Shown here piece by piece: positions 53,032-61,466 of a stretch of 64,000 nt of DNA (within the stretch, counting starts at the first letter, position 1; the number at the start of each line of letters is the position of its first letter). A program made the position numbers and the translations under genes. Source of the stretch: Caulobacter hibisci (GTDB lineage Bacteria; Pseudomonadota; Alphaproteobacteria; Caulobacterales; Caulobacteraceae); the NCBI RefSeq assembly GCF_016135805.1, contig NZ_JADWOX010000021.1, positions 36,768 to 100,767 of the forward strand. Reading direction: 5' to 3'. The notes beneath the pieces are model-generated. The model searched no databases. It worked only from the letters and a program-made list of their open reading frames with translations, and was not told the origin of the DNA.

Positions 53032-53931
53032 ATGTTCCTTCCCGCTCGCGACGCGTTTCCCACGGAGCCGCGTCGCCCGTTTCGCATGAGCCGTCGTCCC
53101 GAAGAGCGCGTGAAGGTGCTCGGGGGCGAGATGGATCTGGTGCGCCCGGAAGAGGTCTTCCACTTCGTGGCGGGCCGGATCTCGGCGGGCAAGGGCGCGA
53201 TCGTCGCCAACCACAACCTGCATAGTCTCTACCTGCTGCAGAAGGACCGCCAGGTCGTCGACTTCTTCAAGGAAGCTGACCTGATCGAGGTCGATTCCGT
53301 GCCGCTGATCTTCTGGGCCCGCATCGTGGGCCGGGCCAGCCGGCGCTTCCACCGCTGCACCTATCTCGACTGGCGCAACGACTTCTGGGCTCGCGCCACG
53401 CGCGAGAACTGGAAGGTGTTCTTCGTCGGCGGCGCGCCCGGCGTCGGCGACAGCGCCCTGGAGGCCATCCGCAGGGACTGGCCGACGGCCCGGGTCGAAA
53501 GCTGTCACGGCTATTTCGACGTTACCAACGGCTCGGCCGAGAACGAGGCGGTGATCGCCAAGATCAAGGCCTACAAGCCCGACGTGCTGCTGGTCGGCAT
53601 GGGCATGCCGCGCCAGGAGAAGTGGCTGCTGGAGAACCACAAGAAGCTCGACCCTTGCGTGGCCTTCACGGTCGGCGGCGCCTTCGACTACGAGGCCGGC
53701 GTCCAGCTGGCGGCGCCGCGCTGGATGGGCCAGGTGGGCATGGAGTGGCTGTTCCGGCTGATGGTCGATCCGCAGCGGCTGTTCACGCGCTACTGCGTGG
53801 AGCCGTGGCATCTGTTCGGTCCGGCCATGGTCGACGCCAAGAACGCCCTTGCGCGTCAGTTGAAGCCCGGCCAGAAGAAGAGCGAGGTCTCGCCCGAAGC
53901 CTATCGGCGCGTGCCAGCGCTCGAACCTTAA
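53032..53931 (+). CDS. WecG/TagA/CpsF family glycosyltransferase
   Basis: This 299-aa GT26 enzyme has IVANHNLHSLYLLQ, ADLIEVDSVPLIFW and the family motif VGMGMPRQEKWL. The family adds a sugar, often ManNAcA or glucosamine-type, to an undecaprenyl-linked sugar early in polysaccharide synthesis. In Caulobacter the holdfast enzyme HfsJ is a family member as I recall, but sequence alone cannot tell holdfast from other polymers. CGGAGG lies ten bases before the ATG. Confidence 0.9.
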   Translation: MFLPARDAFPTEPRRPFRMSRRPEERVKVLGGEMDLVRPEEVFHFVAGRISAGKGAIVANHNLHSLYLLQKDRQVVDFFKEADLIEVDSVPLIFWARIVGRASRRFHRCTYLDWRNDFWARATRENWKVFFVGGAPGVGDSALEAIRRDWPTARVESCHGYFDVTNGSAENEAVIAKIKAYKPDVLLVGMGMPRQEKWLLENHKKLDPCVAFTVGGAFDYEAGVQLAAPRWMGQVGMEWLFRLMVDPQRLFTRYCVEPWHLFGPAMVDAKNALARQLKPGQKKSEVSPEAYRRVPALEP

Positions 53932-53952
53932 CCTGATGTCCGTGGGGGACCT

Positions 53953-54168
53953 ATGGGTTTGAAAATCGACATGCCGCGCCGGCGTGCGGCGGAACAGTCG
54001 AACGCCTGGCAGCGCGTCTCCGCTGCGGCGGGGCTCGCGGGCTTGGTGCTGGCCTGGGCCTTGATGCTGGTGCCCTGCGCCCTGTGGCTGCTATTCAGCC
54101 TAGTCGCCCGGTGCTGGGCTGGCATTGTGCGCCCATTGAACCGCGGCCTTGGCGCTTCGCGAGGCTAG
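53953..54168 (+). CDS. Small membrane protein, 71 aa
   Basis: A GGGGGA sequence precedes the ATG, 19 bp after the WecG-like stop. The product has a basic N-terminus (MGLKIDMPRRRAAEQ) and one long hydrophobic segment (residues ~27-52, GLVLAWALMLVPCALWLLFS), followed by a basic tail. I do not recognise a family. It is probably co-transcribed with the WecG-type gene. Confidence 0.5.
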   Translation: MGLKIDMPRRRAAEQSNAWQRVSAAAGLAGLVLAWALMLVPCALWLLFSLVARCWAGIVRPLNRGLGASRG

Positions 54169-54357
54169 ATCCGGCACGGGGCGTCAAGCGCTCGGGCGTT
54201 GAGAGGCTATCTCCCGCGCGCGAAGACCCTCTGATTGCGGTGGATATTGTCGCGCCGAGGGCGGCCTTTCGCACGCGAAACGTTTTCGCATCTGCACCTC
54301 AAGGCGCAAAGCGAGGCTCATGTCTGGCCTCGGCGGTATGAAAACGGCCGGCGCGCC

Positions 54358-54636
54358 TCAGAAAATAAAGCCGATGATAGCGGCCCAAAGCGCCGCGGTT
54401 CCCCCCACGACGACCACTACGCGCACGGCGAGCGGAAGCGGGCGAACCGTCGGTTCCGCAACCCTGCTTTCGAGCCAAGCCTGCGCGGCGATGGCGGGCG
54501 AAATCTCGCTAGGTGCGTCCTCGCCGCCGGCAAGCCGCACGTTGCGGCGTGTTTCCCCTGCCTGAGCCTGCTCGGCAACCATGTCGCCGGTCGTCGAGGC
54601 CTTGGTGTGAGCACCGGAATTCTTGAGCGCGCGCAT
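54358..54636 (-). CDS. Small tail-anchored protein, 92 aa
   Basis: The ATG at 54636 is preceded by AAAGAGG. The product is polar for ~68 residues and ends in one hydrophobic helix (AVRVVVVVGGTAALWAAIIGFIF), so it is probably anchored by its C-terminus. I do not recognise a family. It lies 66 bp downstream of the initiating sugar transferase on the same strand. Confidence 0.6.
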   Translation of the reverse strand: MRALKNSGAHTKASTTGDMVAEQAQAGETRRNVRLAGGEDAPSEISPAIAAQAWLESRVAEPTVRPLPLAVRVVVVVGGTAALWAAIIGFIF

Positions 54637-54702
54637 GATCACCTCTTTAGTTGATCATGGCTTGGCAAGCCTTAATCGCGCCTTTGAAGTCGTGCTTAAT
54701 TG

Positions 54703-55377
54703 TCAGTAAGCGTTGCTGTGGAAGGGGGTGACGAACAGGGTCTTGATGAGAATCCAGAGATCGAGGAGGAAGCTCCACTCTTCGATATAGTTGTTGTCTT
54801 CGCGGATGCGTTCGACGATCTGGTTATCCGAACGAATTTCGCCGCGCAGACCCTTCACCTGGGCCAGGCCGGTGATGCCCGGGCGAACCCGGAAGCGCAT
54901 GGGATAGTTGCGTACGATGCGGCCAAAGTGCTGATCATGCGCCAGAGCGTGGGGTCTGGGGCCGACAAGCGACATGTCGCCCATCAGGACGTTCCAGAAC
55001 TGAGGCAGTTCGTCGATGCTGAGCCGGCGCAGCACCGAGCCGACCCTGGTCACGCGCTGATCGGTTCGCGACGCCTGAGAAACCTTGGCTCCATCTTCCA
55101 GCACGGTCATCGTGCGGAATTTCAGGATGCGGAATTCAACGCCGTCCAATCCGGTTCGACGCTGGCGAAACAGGATCGGGCCGCCAGACTCCACAAAGAT
55201 CGCGATCGCCACCAAGGCGAAGGTCGGAAGGAAGAAGACGAGGAGGAACGCCGAAAGCGCGATGTCGAGGCCGCGCTTCATGCGGCTCATGGCTGCCGGA
55301 GAGCTGGCGGTTTCGACCGCCTGGCCTTCCTTGCGCGGCGTTGCCATCGCGATCTCTTCACGCCCAAGATCATACAT
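54703..55377 (-). CDS. Initiating sugar (phosphoglycosyl) transferase, WcaJ/PglC family
   Basis: This 224-aa enzyme has one transmembrane helix (KRGLDIALSAFLLVFFLPTF) and the catalytic region SGGPILFRQRRTG, FRILKFRTM, RVGSVLRRLSIDELPQFWNVL and MSLVGPRP. It lacks the large multi-helix N-terminal half of WbaP/HfsE-type enzymes. It transfers a sugar phosphate to undecaprenyl phosphate to start a polysaccharide repeat. The ATG at 55377 has GGGAGC seven bases upstream. Confidence 0.93.
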   Translation of the reverse strand: MYDLGREEIAMATPRKEGQAVETASSPAAMSRMKRGLDIALSAFLLVFFLPTFALVAIAIFVESGGPILFRQRRTGLDGVEFRILKFRTMTVLEDGAKVSQASRTDQRVTRVGSVLRRLSIDELPQFWNVLMGDMSLVGPRPHALAHDQHFGRIVRNYPMRFRVRPGITGLAQVKGLRGEIRSDNQIVERIREDNNYIEEWSFLLDLWILIKTLFVTPFHSNAY

Positions 55378-55705
55378 CGTGTCAGCTCCCGGAAGACGCC
55401 GGTCAAAAAGCAATAACTAAGCCAACCAACCGCGTTGATTTTCGATCGCACCGCTGGCGTGCGGCGCTGATGAGCCAAATGTTACATCGACGACTAATTC
55501 TGGCACGTTGCGAATGGGCTGTTCTACCTATTACGCCCAAAACGCGTAATCTGCCTATCCATTCCATACATTTGGAGCGTTCTGCGGTGAACGGACAATT
55601 TTGCATCTGCCCCGTATCGAAACAGTACGATCTTGATGTCGCGGCGCCAAGATCGCATGATGCGAAGAAAGAACAAGCTTGAGCATAAGCGGCCGGCTAC
55701 CGATT
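55378..55705. other. AT-richer intergenic region between sugar transferase and GT4
   Basis: This 328-bp gap has no convincing gene; overlapping frames are short and unsupported. It holds an inverted repeat at 55530-55550 and probably the promoter of the sugar transferase gene. Confidence 0.6.
55530..55550. promoter_or_regulatory. Inverted repeat upstream of the sugar transferase
   Basis: ATTACGC-N7-GCGTAAT is a perfect 7-bp inverted repeat 153 bp before the sugar transferase start. It is a candidate binding site for a regulator of polysaccharide synthesis; there is no other evidence. Confidence 0.35.
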
Positions 55706-56845
55706 TCAGCCCCCTGCCGAAGTTGCCTCGAATAAGGTCCAGTACTGCTCGGTTATGATCGGTGCTGCGAACGTCTCGGCGCGTGTGCGGGCCAGTTCAC
55801 TCAAGCTTGAGCGTAGAATCGGATCCGTCAGTCTGGCGATTCCGGCCGCCAGCGGGGCGGTCCGGTTGAGGGGGGAAAGTAGTCCGTAGGTCGCCAGGGC
55901 AGGCGCTTCGGCTTGGGGATCGACGGCGCCATCCAGAATCTCGGCGGGACCTGACGGGCAGTCGGACGCCAAGATCGGCAAGCCGAGCACCATGGCCTCG
56001 ACCATGGCGTTGGGGAAGCCCTCGTTCAGCGAAGCCGAGATATAGGCGTTCGCTCGTCCTACCACCGAAAACGGGTTCGCCAGGAAGCCCGGCATGTGGA
56101 TCCGGCCCTCCAATCCCAAGCGACGGATCTGAGCGTGAAGCGCCGGCCGCAGAGAGCCGTCGCCCAAGATCACGAGGTCGGAGGGCGGGTTCGAAGCGGC
56201 GTAGGCGTCGATCAGTTGAGCAAAGTTCTTGCTGGGCTCCAGCCGCCCCACCGCCACCAGGAAGTCGGCGGGCAAGGCGATCGCCGGCGGCTCGGCCGCG
56301 GCCTGACGGATGCGTTCGAGTGGGTAGGGGTTGAAGATTGTCTTGGCTAAGCACGGCGGTACGCCGAAATTGGCGAGGAGATCGGTGGTCACGCCGCTCG
56401 ACACGCCTAGAACTACCTTGGCGTTGCGATAAGCCGCTCGCAGCGCCAAGCGAAGCACGGCGAGGGGCGTTGGCTTATAACGCGCCTCCAGGTGCGACGA
56501 CAGGTGCATGCGTTCACAGATGATCAGCGGGAAACCCTGAGCCCAGGCCGCCAGGCCCGAGGCCAGATTGGCCCGCACCAGGAAGCTTACGACGAGGTCG
56601 GGCTTGAGGCGGGCAAGCAAGGCGTTGAGGCGCAGGACGCTACGCAACGCGCTGCCTCGGCCATCGAGAGTGTGTTTGATCACATAGGCCGGAAAGGCGC
56701 GTGCTTCCGGAAGGTCATCGAGCAGGACGAGGTGCAGTTCGTAATGTTTTATCCGGTCGCCAACACCCGACAAGATGATGTCGAGGGCGCGCTCGGCGCC
56801 GCCTTGGCCAATCGAATTGATTACGAAGACTAGTCGCTTTCGCAC
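55706..56845 (-). CDS. GT4 family glycosyltransferase
   Basis: This 379-aa GT-B enzyme starts at a GTG (VRKRLVFVINSIGQGGAERAL). It has the donor-site motif EGFPNAMVEAMVLGLPIL (E-x7-E) and AVGRLEPSKNFAQLI. The start is chosen where the GT4 N-terminal strand begins; the upstream frame lies within the preceding gene. It is 35 bp from the Wzy-like gene, in one operon. Confidence 0.92.
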   Translation of the reverse strand: MRKRLVFVINSIGQGGAERALDIILSGVGDRIKHYELHLVLLDDLPEARAFPAYVIKHTLDGRGSALRSVLRLNALLARLKPDLVVSFLVRANLASGLAAWAQGFPLIICERMHLSSHLEARYKPTPLAVLRLALRAAYRNAKVVLGVSSGVTTDLLANFGVPPCLAKTIFNPYPLERIRQAAAEPPAIALPADFLVAVGRLEPSKNFAQLIDAYAASNPPSDLVILGDGSLRPALHAQIRRLGLEGRIHMPGFLANPFSVVGRANAYISASLNEGFPNAMVEAMVLGLPILASDCPSGPAEILDGAVDPQAEAPALATYGLLSPLNRTAPLAAGIARLTDPILRSSLSELARTRAETFAAPIITEQYWTLFEATSAGG

Positions 56846-56880
56846 GAGCGCGCCCCCAGGTGTCGCCGCATTGCTGCGGC

Positions 56881-58260
56881 TCAGGAGGCCGTGATGGCTG
56901 CGCCGAAGTGCGAGCGCGCCTCGGCCTCCTCTTGGCGACGGCGCTCGGCCTTGCGGCGGCGTTCGCTGGCCGTGAAGCTGGCCACGGTGGCGCCGCAGAG
57001 CACGCCATAGAAGATAACGCCCTCGATCATCCATAGCGGCATTGTGGCCATGTTCAAGATGAAGAAGCTGGCATGGGCGGCGAGCAGCAGTAATCGCGAA
57101 CCGTCAGTCACGCGGGCCGCCAGGACGATCATCCAGGTCCACAGGAACAACGTGGCGAACACGCCGAAGGCGCCGATCTCATAGAGAGCCGAAATCAGAG
57201 TGTTGTGGGCGTAGGTCGAAAACGTGCCCTGCCAGGAATTCACGCCGAGGCCGAAAGCGTGCTGGATTGGCTTGGCGTCTGCGTAGCCGAGCAGATAGCC
57301 GCTCCAGATGAATGGGCGGCCCGAGAGCAACCGGCGGTCCTCGGAGGTGAACTGATCCTGGGGCTTGATCAGTTCGGTGCGCTGTTCGTAGGCCGTACCG
57401 ATGTCAGCGAAGCGCTCGGCGCCGGCGATTGCGCCGATAAGGATGATCAGCGCCCCGACGACGCCCATCGCGCCGGCGATGAAGGGGCGTTGCTGAGGTA
57501 CGAAACGACGAACCACGCCGTGCATGAGCGTGGCTACCACTAGGGGGCTCATGGCGAGGATGGCGGTGCGATAGTTGGCCAGCACGATGCCTGCGCCGCA
57601 CAGCAGCAGTAGGAGGAGCTTCATCGCCGCGCCGAAACGGCGGCCCAGGCAGACGACCAGCAGGCCCGTGGCCAAGGCTACCGAGAAGGCTGCTTCGTGA
57701 TTGAAGCCGCCGATATAGCTGGCCGAGCCGTCGCTCTCAGTGGCCTTGGCCGCGCCTAGCATCACCGAGATCGCCTGTAGGCCAAACGGGACGATGAACG
57801 GCCAGAGCATGAACTTGAAGAAGGAGTCCGCACCCATGTCCTCAATGGCGTCGACCGTGGCGAGCACGACGACGGCCAGATAGATGAATTTGACGATCGT
57901 ATCGGCCGTACCGGCCATGTTGTCGTTGACGGCGGCGCTGGCGAGCAGGGCCGCCAGCATCACGTAGAAGGGCGACAGGCCAACGTCGAAAATCTTTCGG
58001 CTGCGGATAATCAGCAGGCCGACGGCGCAGATCGCCAGCGAACCGAGCGCGTTCCAGGACAGCCCGAGCGGCGAGGCCGCGAAGGTGAAAGTGTGAAAGG
58101 CTGAAAGGATGTAACGCAGCCAGACCGCGAAGACGACGAAGCGCGTGGCCCGAGTCGGCGCCTTCCAGGCCACCAGCGCAATCACGACGGCGAACGCTGC
58201 CGTGGCGGGGATCAGGGCGAACGGAGGAAGCGAGCGGCCTACGGCTAGAGTCTGATCCAT
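56881..58260 (-). CDS. O-antigen polymerase/ligase-like membrane protein (Wzy/WaaL family)
   Basis: This 459-aa protein has about twelve transmembrane helices. It carries the Wzy_C-type motif in YAHNTLISALYEIGAFG next to the periplasmic loop (GLGVNSWQGTFS). The C-terminus is a basic, charged cytoplasmic tail. It would polymerise or ligate lipid-linked polysaccharide repeats. AAGGA precedes the ATG at 58260. It lies in the TolC–GT4–Wzy–GT4 gene row. Confidence 0.88.
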   Translation of the reverse strand: MDQTLAVGRSLPPFALIPATAAFAVVIALVAWKAPTRATRFVVFAVWLRYILSAFHTFTFAASPLGLSWNALGSLAICAVGLLIIRSRKIFDVGLSPFYVMLAALLASAAVNDNMAGTADTIVKFIYLAVVVLATVDAIEDMGADSFFKFMLWPFIVPFGLQAISVMLGAAKATESDGSASYIGGFNHEAAFSVALATGLLVVCLGRRFGAAMKLLLLLLCGAGIVLANYRTAILAMSPLVVATLMHGVVRRFVPQQRPFIAGAMGVVGALIILIGAIAGAERFADIGTAYEQRTELIKPQDQFTSEDRRLLSGRPFIWSGYLLGYADAKPIQHAFGLGVNSWQGTFSTYAHNTLISALYEIGAFGVFATLFLWTWMIVLAARVTDGSRLLLLAAHASFFILNMATMPLWMIEGVIFYGVLCGATVASFTASERRRKAERRRQEEAEARSHFGAAITAS

Positions 58261-58372
58261 GATCGTCCTTAGCAAACCTGTGTTCTGCTTACCAGTTTCA
58301 GCCTTTTCCGAAGGCGCAATCCACGCCGCCATGGGCCGGTCTGATCGCCTTTGCGGCCTATCTGGCGAATCT

Positions 58373-59521
58373 TCAGCATGGCGGCGAGCGCGCCGCCGTC
58401 GGCGCGGCGTTCGAGCCGTCCAGCTGGGCGTAGAGAAGAGCGTGTTCGGCGGCGCTGCTGTCGGAACTGTAGCGCGTGCGCAAGGTTGCTATGTCGACCT
58501 TGTCGCCCTGCCGACCTAGAGGGCCGGAAAGAACGTCGGCCATATGTCGGATGTCGCCGACGGCAAAATAGGCGGACTCGGCGAGTGCGAATTCCCGGTG
58601 GGCTGGAATGTCGCTCAGCGCCACGCGGCTGCCGGCGATCAGGGCTTCCAGCACGACTAGTCCGAAGCCCTCCATTTCGGACGGCTGTATAAAGAGCCCT
58701 GCAGAGCGATAGAGCGCCTCCAGCTCGCCGCCGTTGCGGTAACCAGCGAAGATGACCCGTGGATGGCGCTTGGCCAGCAGTGATTTGGCATAGTTGCTGT
58801 CCTCGACGGCGCTGCCCACAATCACCAGCGGCGGCGCATCGGTCGCGGCGCGCTCCATCGCTTCGACAAGGTCGTGAAACCGCTTGGTGGCGTCCAGACG
58901 GCCGACGGCCAGGCTGTAGCGGCCGACCTCCAGGCCAAGCTCGGCCAAAACGCGTTCGCCAGCTGCGGCGTCGTGCTCGGATCGGGGCGCACCGTGTCGG
59001 ATCGTTACGGTCTGCGCGGCGGCGTTAGGGTGGCGCTCTAGGAACTCGTCGCGCAGGGCGTCGCTGACGCAGATGACCCGGTCCGCGAAGCGGGCGGCGA
59101 TCACCTCGCCGGCCATGAGGAACGCCCGCGCGACGAGGCCCCACTTGGGGCGGGCGAAGTCGGCCGCGTGGTGGGTCACGATCGTGCGCATGCCCAGGAG
59201 GCGCGAGAGCGGCGCGAAGAAGGCAGGTCCGATGCCGTGCAGGTGGACCAGGTGCGCGTTCAGCCGGATGCGCGCGTACAGGATCGCGAACAGCGTGTGC
59301 AGCGCGGCCTCGCTGCCCATGCCGCGGGGCGCCCAAAGGCTGGTTACGCGCACGCCCTTGAAGTCGAATCCGCCGCTCGGCGTGTAGCGCCGGCGCGCTA
59401 TGAGGAACAACTTCGCATCCGGAGACAGCTTCGCAAGATCAGGATAAAGCCGCTCGCAATGCGTTTCTATACCCCCGATTACGCCGGGCAGGCCTCGAAG
59501 GCCGATAACAGCAATTCGCAT
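58373..59521 (-). CDS. GT4 family glycosyltransferase
   Basis: This 382-aa GT-B enzyme begins MRIAVIGLRGLPGVIGGIETHCE. It has the donor motif EGFGLVVLEALIAGSRVAL and AVGRLDATKRFHDLVEA. It lies 31 bp after the TolC-family gene and 112 bp before the Wzy-like gene, so all are likely transcribed together. Donor and acceptor sugars are unknown. Confidence 0.93.
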   Translation of the reverse strand: MRIAVIGLRGLPGVIGGIETHCERLYPDLAKLSPDAKLFLIARRRYTPSGGFDFKGVRVTSLWAPRGMGSEAALHTLFAILYARIRLNAHLVHLHGIGPAFFAPLSRLLGMRTIVTHHAADFARPKWGLVARAFLMAGEVIAARFADRVICVSDALRDEFLERHPNAAAQTVTIRHGAPRSEHDAAAGERVLAELGLEVGRYSLAVGRLDATKRFHDLVEAMERAATDAPPLVIVGSAVEDSNYAKSLLAKRHPRVIFAGYRNGGELEALYRSAGLFIQPSEMEGFGLVVLEALIAGSRVALSDIPAHREFALAESAYFAVGDIRHMADVLSGPLGRQGDKVDIATLRTRYSSDSSAAEHALLYAQLDGSNAAPTAARSPPC

Positions 59522-59552
59522 TCTGCCCAGCCCAGGAAACGGCCCTGGTTCC

Positions 59553-61118
59553 TTACGGCTTCTCGTTCATCGTGTCCATGATGAGCTGACCGACCACGTC
59601 CTCGCGCTCGGCGTCGATCGGCACGCTGACGCCGAGCGGGCGCGCGGGAGGGGGGGGCGCAGCGGGGCGCATCGCGGCGGGCGCGGCGGCAGGGGTCAGC
59701 ATGGGCTTGAATTCGCGATCACGGGGGCCGGTCACGTTGTCGACGACGGAGATCAGCGGTTCCCAGGGGGTCCAGCCCTTGCGCTTGACCTTGTCGAAGT
59801 GGGTCTTGGGGTCATAGGCCTGAAGGCCGTCGACGAGCTTCGCGGCGCTGAGCCGCCCCATAGCGTTCAGCAGGGAGGCCTGGCCGACGAAGCGGGAGTA
59901 CCTAGCCTGGACGATAAGCAGCTGGGCCTCAAGCAGGCGCTGTTCCTCGTTGAGCACTTCGAAAAATGAGCGGTAGCCTTCGCGATACTCGAGGCGGGCG
60001 CCTTCGGACGAGGTCTGCGACGCTCGCACCGCGTTGGCGCCGTAATTCATCTGCTGGTCGGCGACGACGATCTGGTTCCAGCTTGTGGACACTGACTGGA
60101 GCGCGGCGCGTCGCGCGAGTTCGATCTCCGAATACAGCGCCTCGTGGTTCTGCTGCGCCTCGCGGACGAGCGATCGATTATAGCCGCCGGCCAGCAGCGG
60201 CATGCTGAAGCCGACGCGGCCGATCAGCTCGCTGTCGATATTGGCCCTTTCGAAGGGTTGGGCGCCAGTTGCGACGTAGTCGCCGCTCAAGGATACGGTT
60301 GGGCGCGACTGGGCTCGGGCCGAGCGGACGTTGGCGCGCCCCACCTTCTCGTTCATTACCGCGAGCAGGACCGACGGATTGTCGGCTTCGGCGTTCGCGA
60401 AGGCTTTATCGAGGTCGGTGGTGTCATCCTGGATCTCCGGCTCCGGTTCCAGGGTGCCGGGATTCTGACCCACCAAGGCCGCATAGGTGGCGCGGCTGGC
60501 TTGCAACTGCGCCTGGGCTAGGGCGAGCGCGGCCTGCGAACTGGCAAGCTGCGCCTCGGCCTGGCCAAGGTCAGTGAGGGTGCTGTCGCCCCCCTTGATC
60601 CGCCCGTTGGTTTGGTCGACCTGGCTTTGGAACGCCGAGACGGTGCGCGTGCGGATCGCCACGATCTGTTCGTCCCGGCGCACGGCCGCGTAACTCTCCA
60701 TCACGCTCAGCAGGATTTCGCCTTCGGCCTTGCGTAAATTTTCCCGTCCGGCGAGGACCGTAGCCTCGGCGATCGAGATTTCGGCCGCCGTCTTGCCGAA
60801 GCTGGACAGTACTTGTGTCGCAGAAATCGAAGCTTCGGCGTTCGTGAAGTGGCGATCATCCAGAAAAGTCGGAGCGCCCTTGATCGAAAGCGTGCTTTGA
60901 GTGACGGCTCCAATCGTGACATTCGGACGCAGGCCGCTCTTCGCCTGCACGTATCGCTCATCCAGAGCGCGTAATTGCGCCCTCTGGCTCACCAGGCTGG
61001 GATTGGTTCGGTAAGCCAGCGCAATTGCTTCCGCCAAACTCTCGGCATGTGCGGTTGCACCAAGGAAAGTCAGCGCCGTGGTCAAGGTGAGCGTGGAGAT
61101 GCAGACGGAGCGTGCCAT
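59553..61118 (-). CDS. TolC-family outer-membrane channel (type I secretion, RsaF-like)
   Basis: This 521-aa protein has a signal peptide ending ATAHA, followed by the TolC repeats (SLAEAIALAYRTNPSLVSQRAQLRALDERYVQA and LARRAALQSVSTSWNQIV). A ~70-residue Pro-rich tail (AAAPAAMRPAAPPPPARP) is added at the C-terminus. It would form the outer-membrane part of a type I exporter. It is first in an operon with glycosyltransferases and divergent from a signal-less beta-helix protein. No ABC transporter or membrane fusion protein is in the window. Confidence 0.92.
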   Translation of the reverse strand: MARSVCISTLTLTTALTFLGATAHAESLAEAIALAYRTNPSLVSQRAQLRALDERYVQAKSGLRPNVTIGAVTQSTLSIKGAPTFLDDRHFTNAEASISATQVLSSFGKTAAEISIAEATVLAGRENLRKAEGEILLSVMESYAAVRRDEQIVAIRTRTVSAFQSQVDQTNGRIKGGDSTLTDLGQAEAQLASSQAALALAQAQLQASRATYAALVGQNPGTLEPEPEIQDDTTDLDKAFANAEADNPSVLLAVMNEKVGRANVRSARAQSRPTVSLSGDYVATGAQPFERANIDSELIGRVGFSMPLLAGGYNRSLVREAQQNHEALYSEIELARRAALQSVSTSWNQIVVADQQMNYGANAVRASQTSSEGARLEYREGYRSFFEVLNEEQRLLEAQLLIVQARYSRFVGQASLLNAMGRLSAAKLVDGLQAYDPKTHFDKVKRKGWTPWEPLISVVDNVTGPRDREFKPMLTPAAAPAAMRPAAPPPPARPLGVSVPIDAEREDVVGQLIMDTMNEKP

Positions 61119-61466
61119 TTTTCGCCTTCCAATGACCTAGTCTAGCGCGGGCGCTAGATTTTCCTGAGGCCTGATCATCGCCCGACAACAAGCAAAAATG
61201 AACAGTAATTCTTGGCCTGGTCAGAGGCTATTAATCTCTTGATCGGGGTAAATGCACTCTTAATAGCGGAAAAGTAGCGGCGCTGTAGTCTGAAAAATAA
61301 GGGAAATTCGCAGGTCGCGCCTTTTGTCGACTAGAGATCTCAACCCCGGCGAGTGGTCTTAATTCCGGATTCATCTCGTTTGTCAAGACATAATCAGCGG
61401 CGGTGGCAGAATTTTGGAGGCCTGGGCTGAGGGCGCCCGTCACCTTCAAAACGAGCCAATTTCGCA
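61119..61466. other. Divergent promoter region between TolC-like and beta-helix genes
   Basis: This 348-bp gap is visibly richer in A/T than the genes on either side. It contains an 18-bp palindrome near the TolC gene (61141-61158) and no convincing gene. It should contain the promoters of both the TolC operon and the beta-helix gene. Confidence 0.7.
61141..61158. promoter_or_regulatory. Palindrome in the TolC leader
   Basis: TCTAGCGC-GG-GCGCTAGA is perfect and ends 22 bp before the TolC start. It could be an operator or a leader hairpin affecting translation. Confidence 0.4.

Noticed and set aside
55501..55515. A sigma-54 promoter (TGGCACG then TTGC)
   Set aside because: TTGC follows TGGCACG directly, with none of the four spacer bases that the consensus needs.
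55341..55682. A 113-codon plus-strand frame in the gap before the sugar transferase
   Set aside because: It overlaps the start of the real minus-strand gene, has no ribosome-binding site and an unstructured composition.
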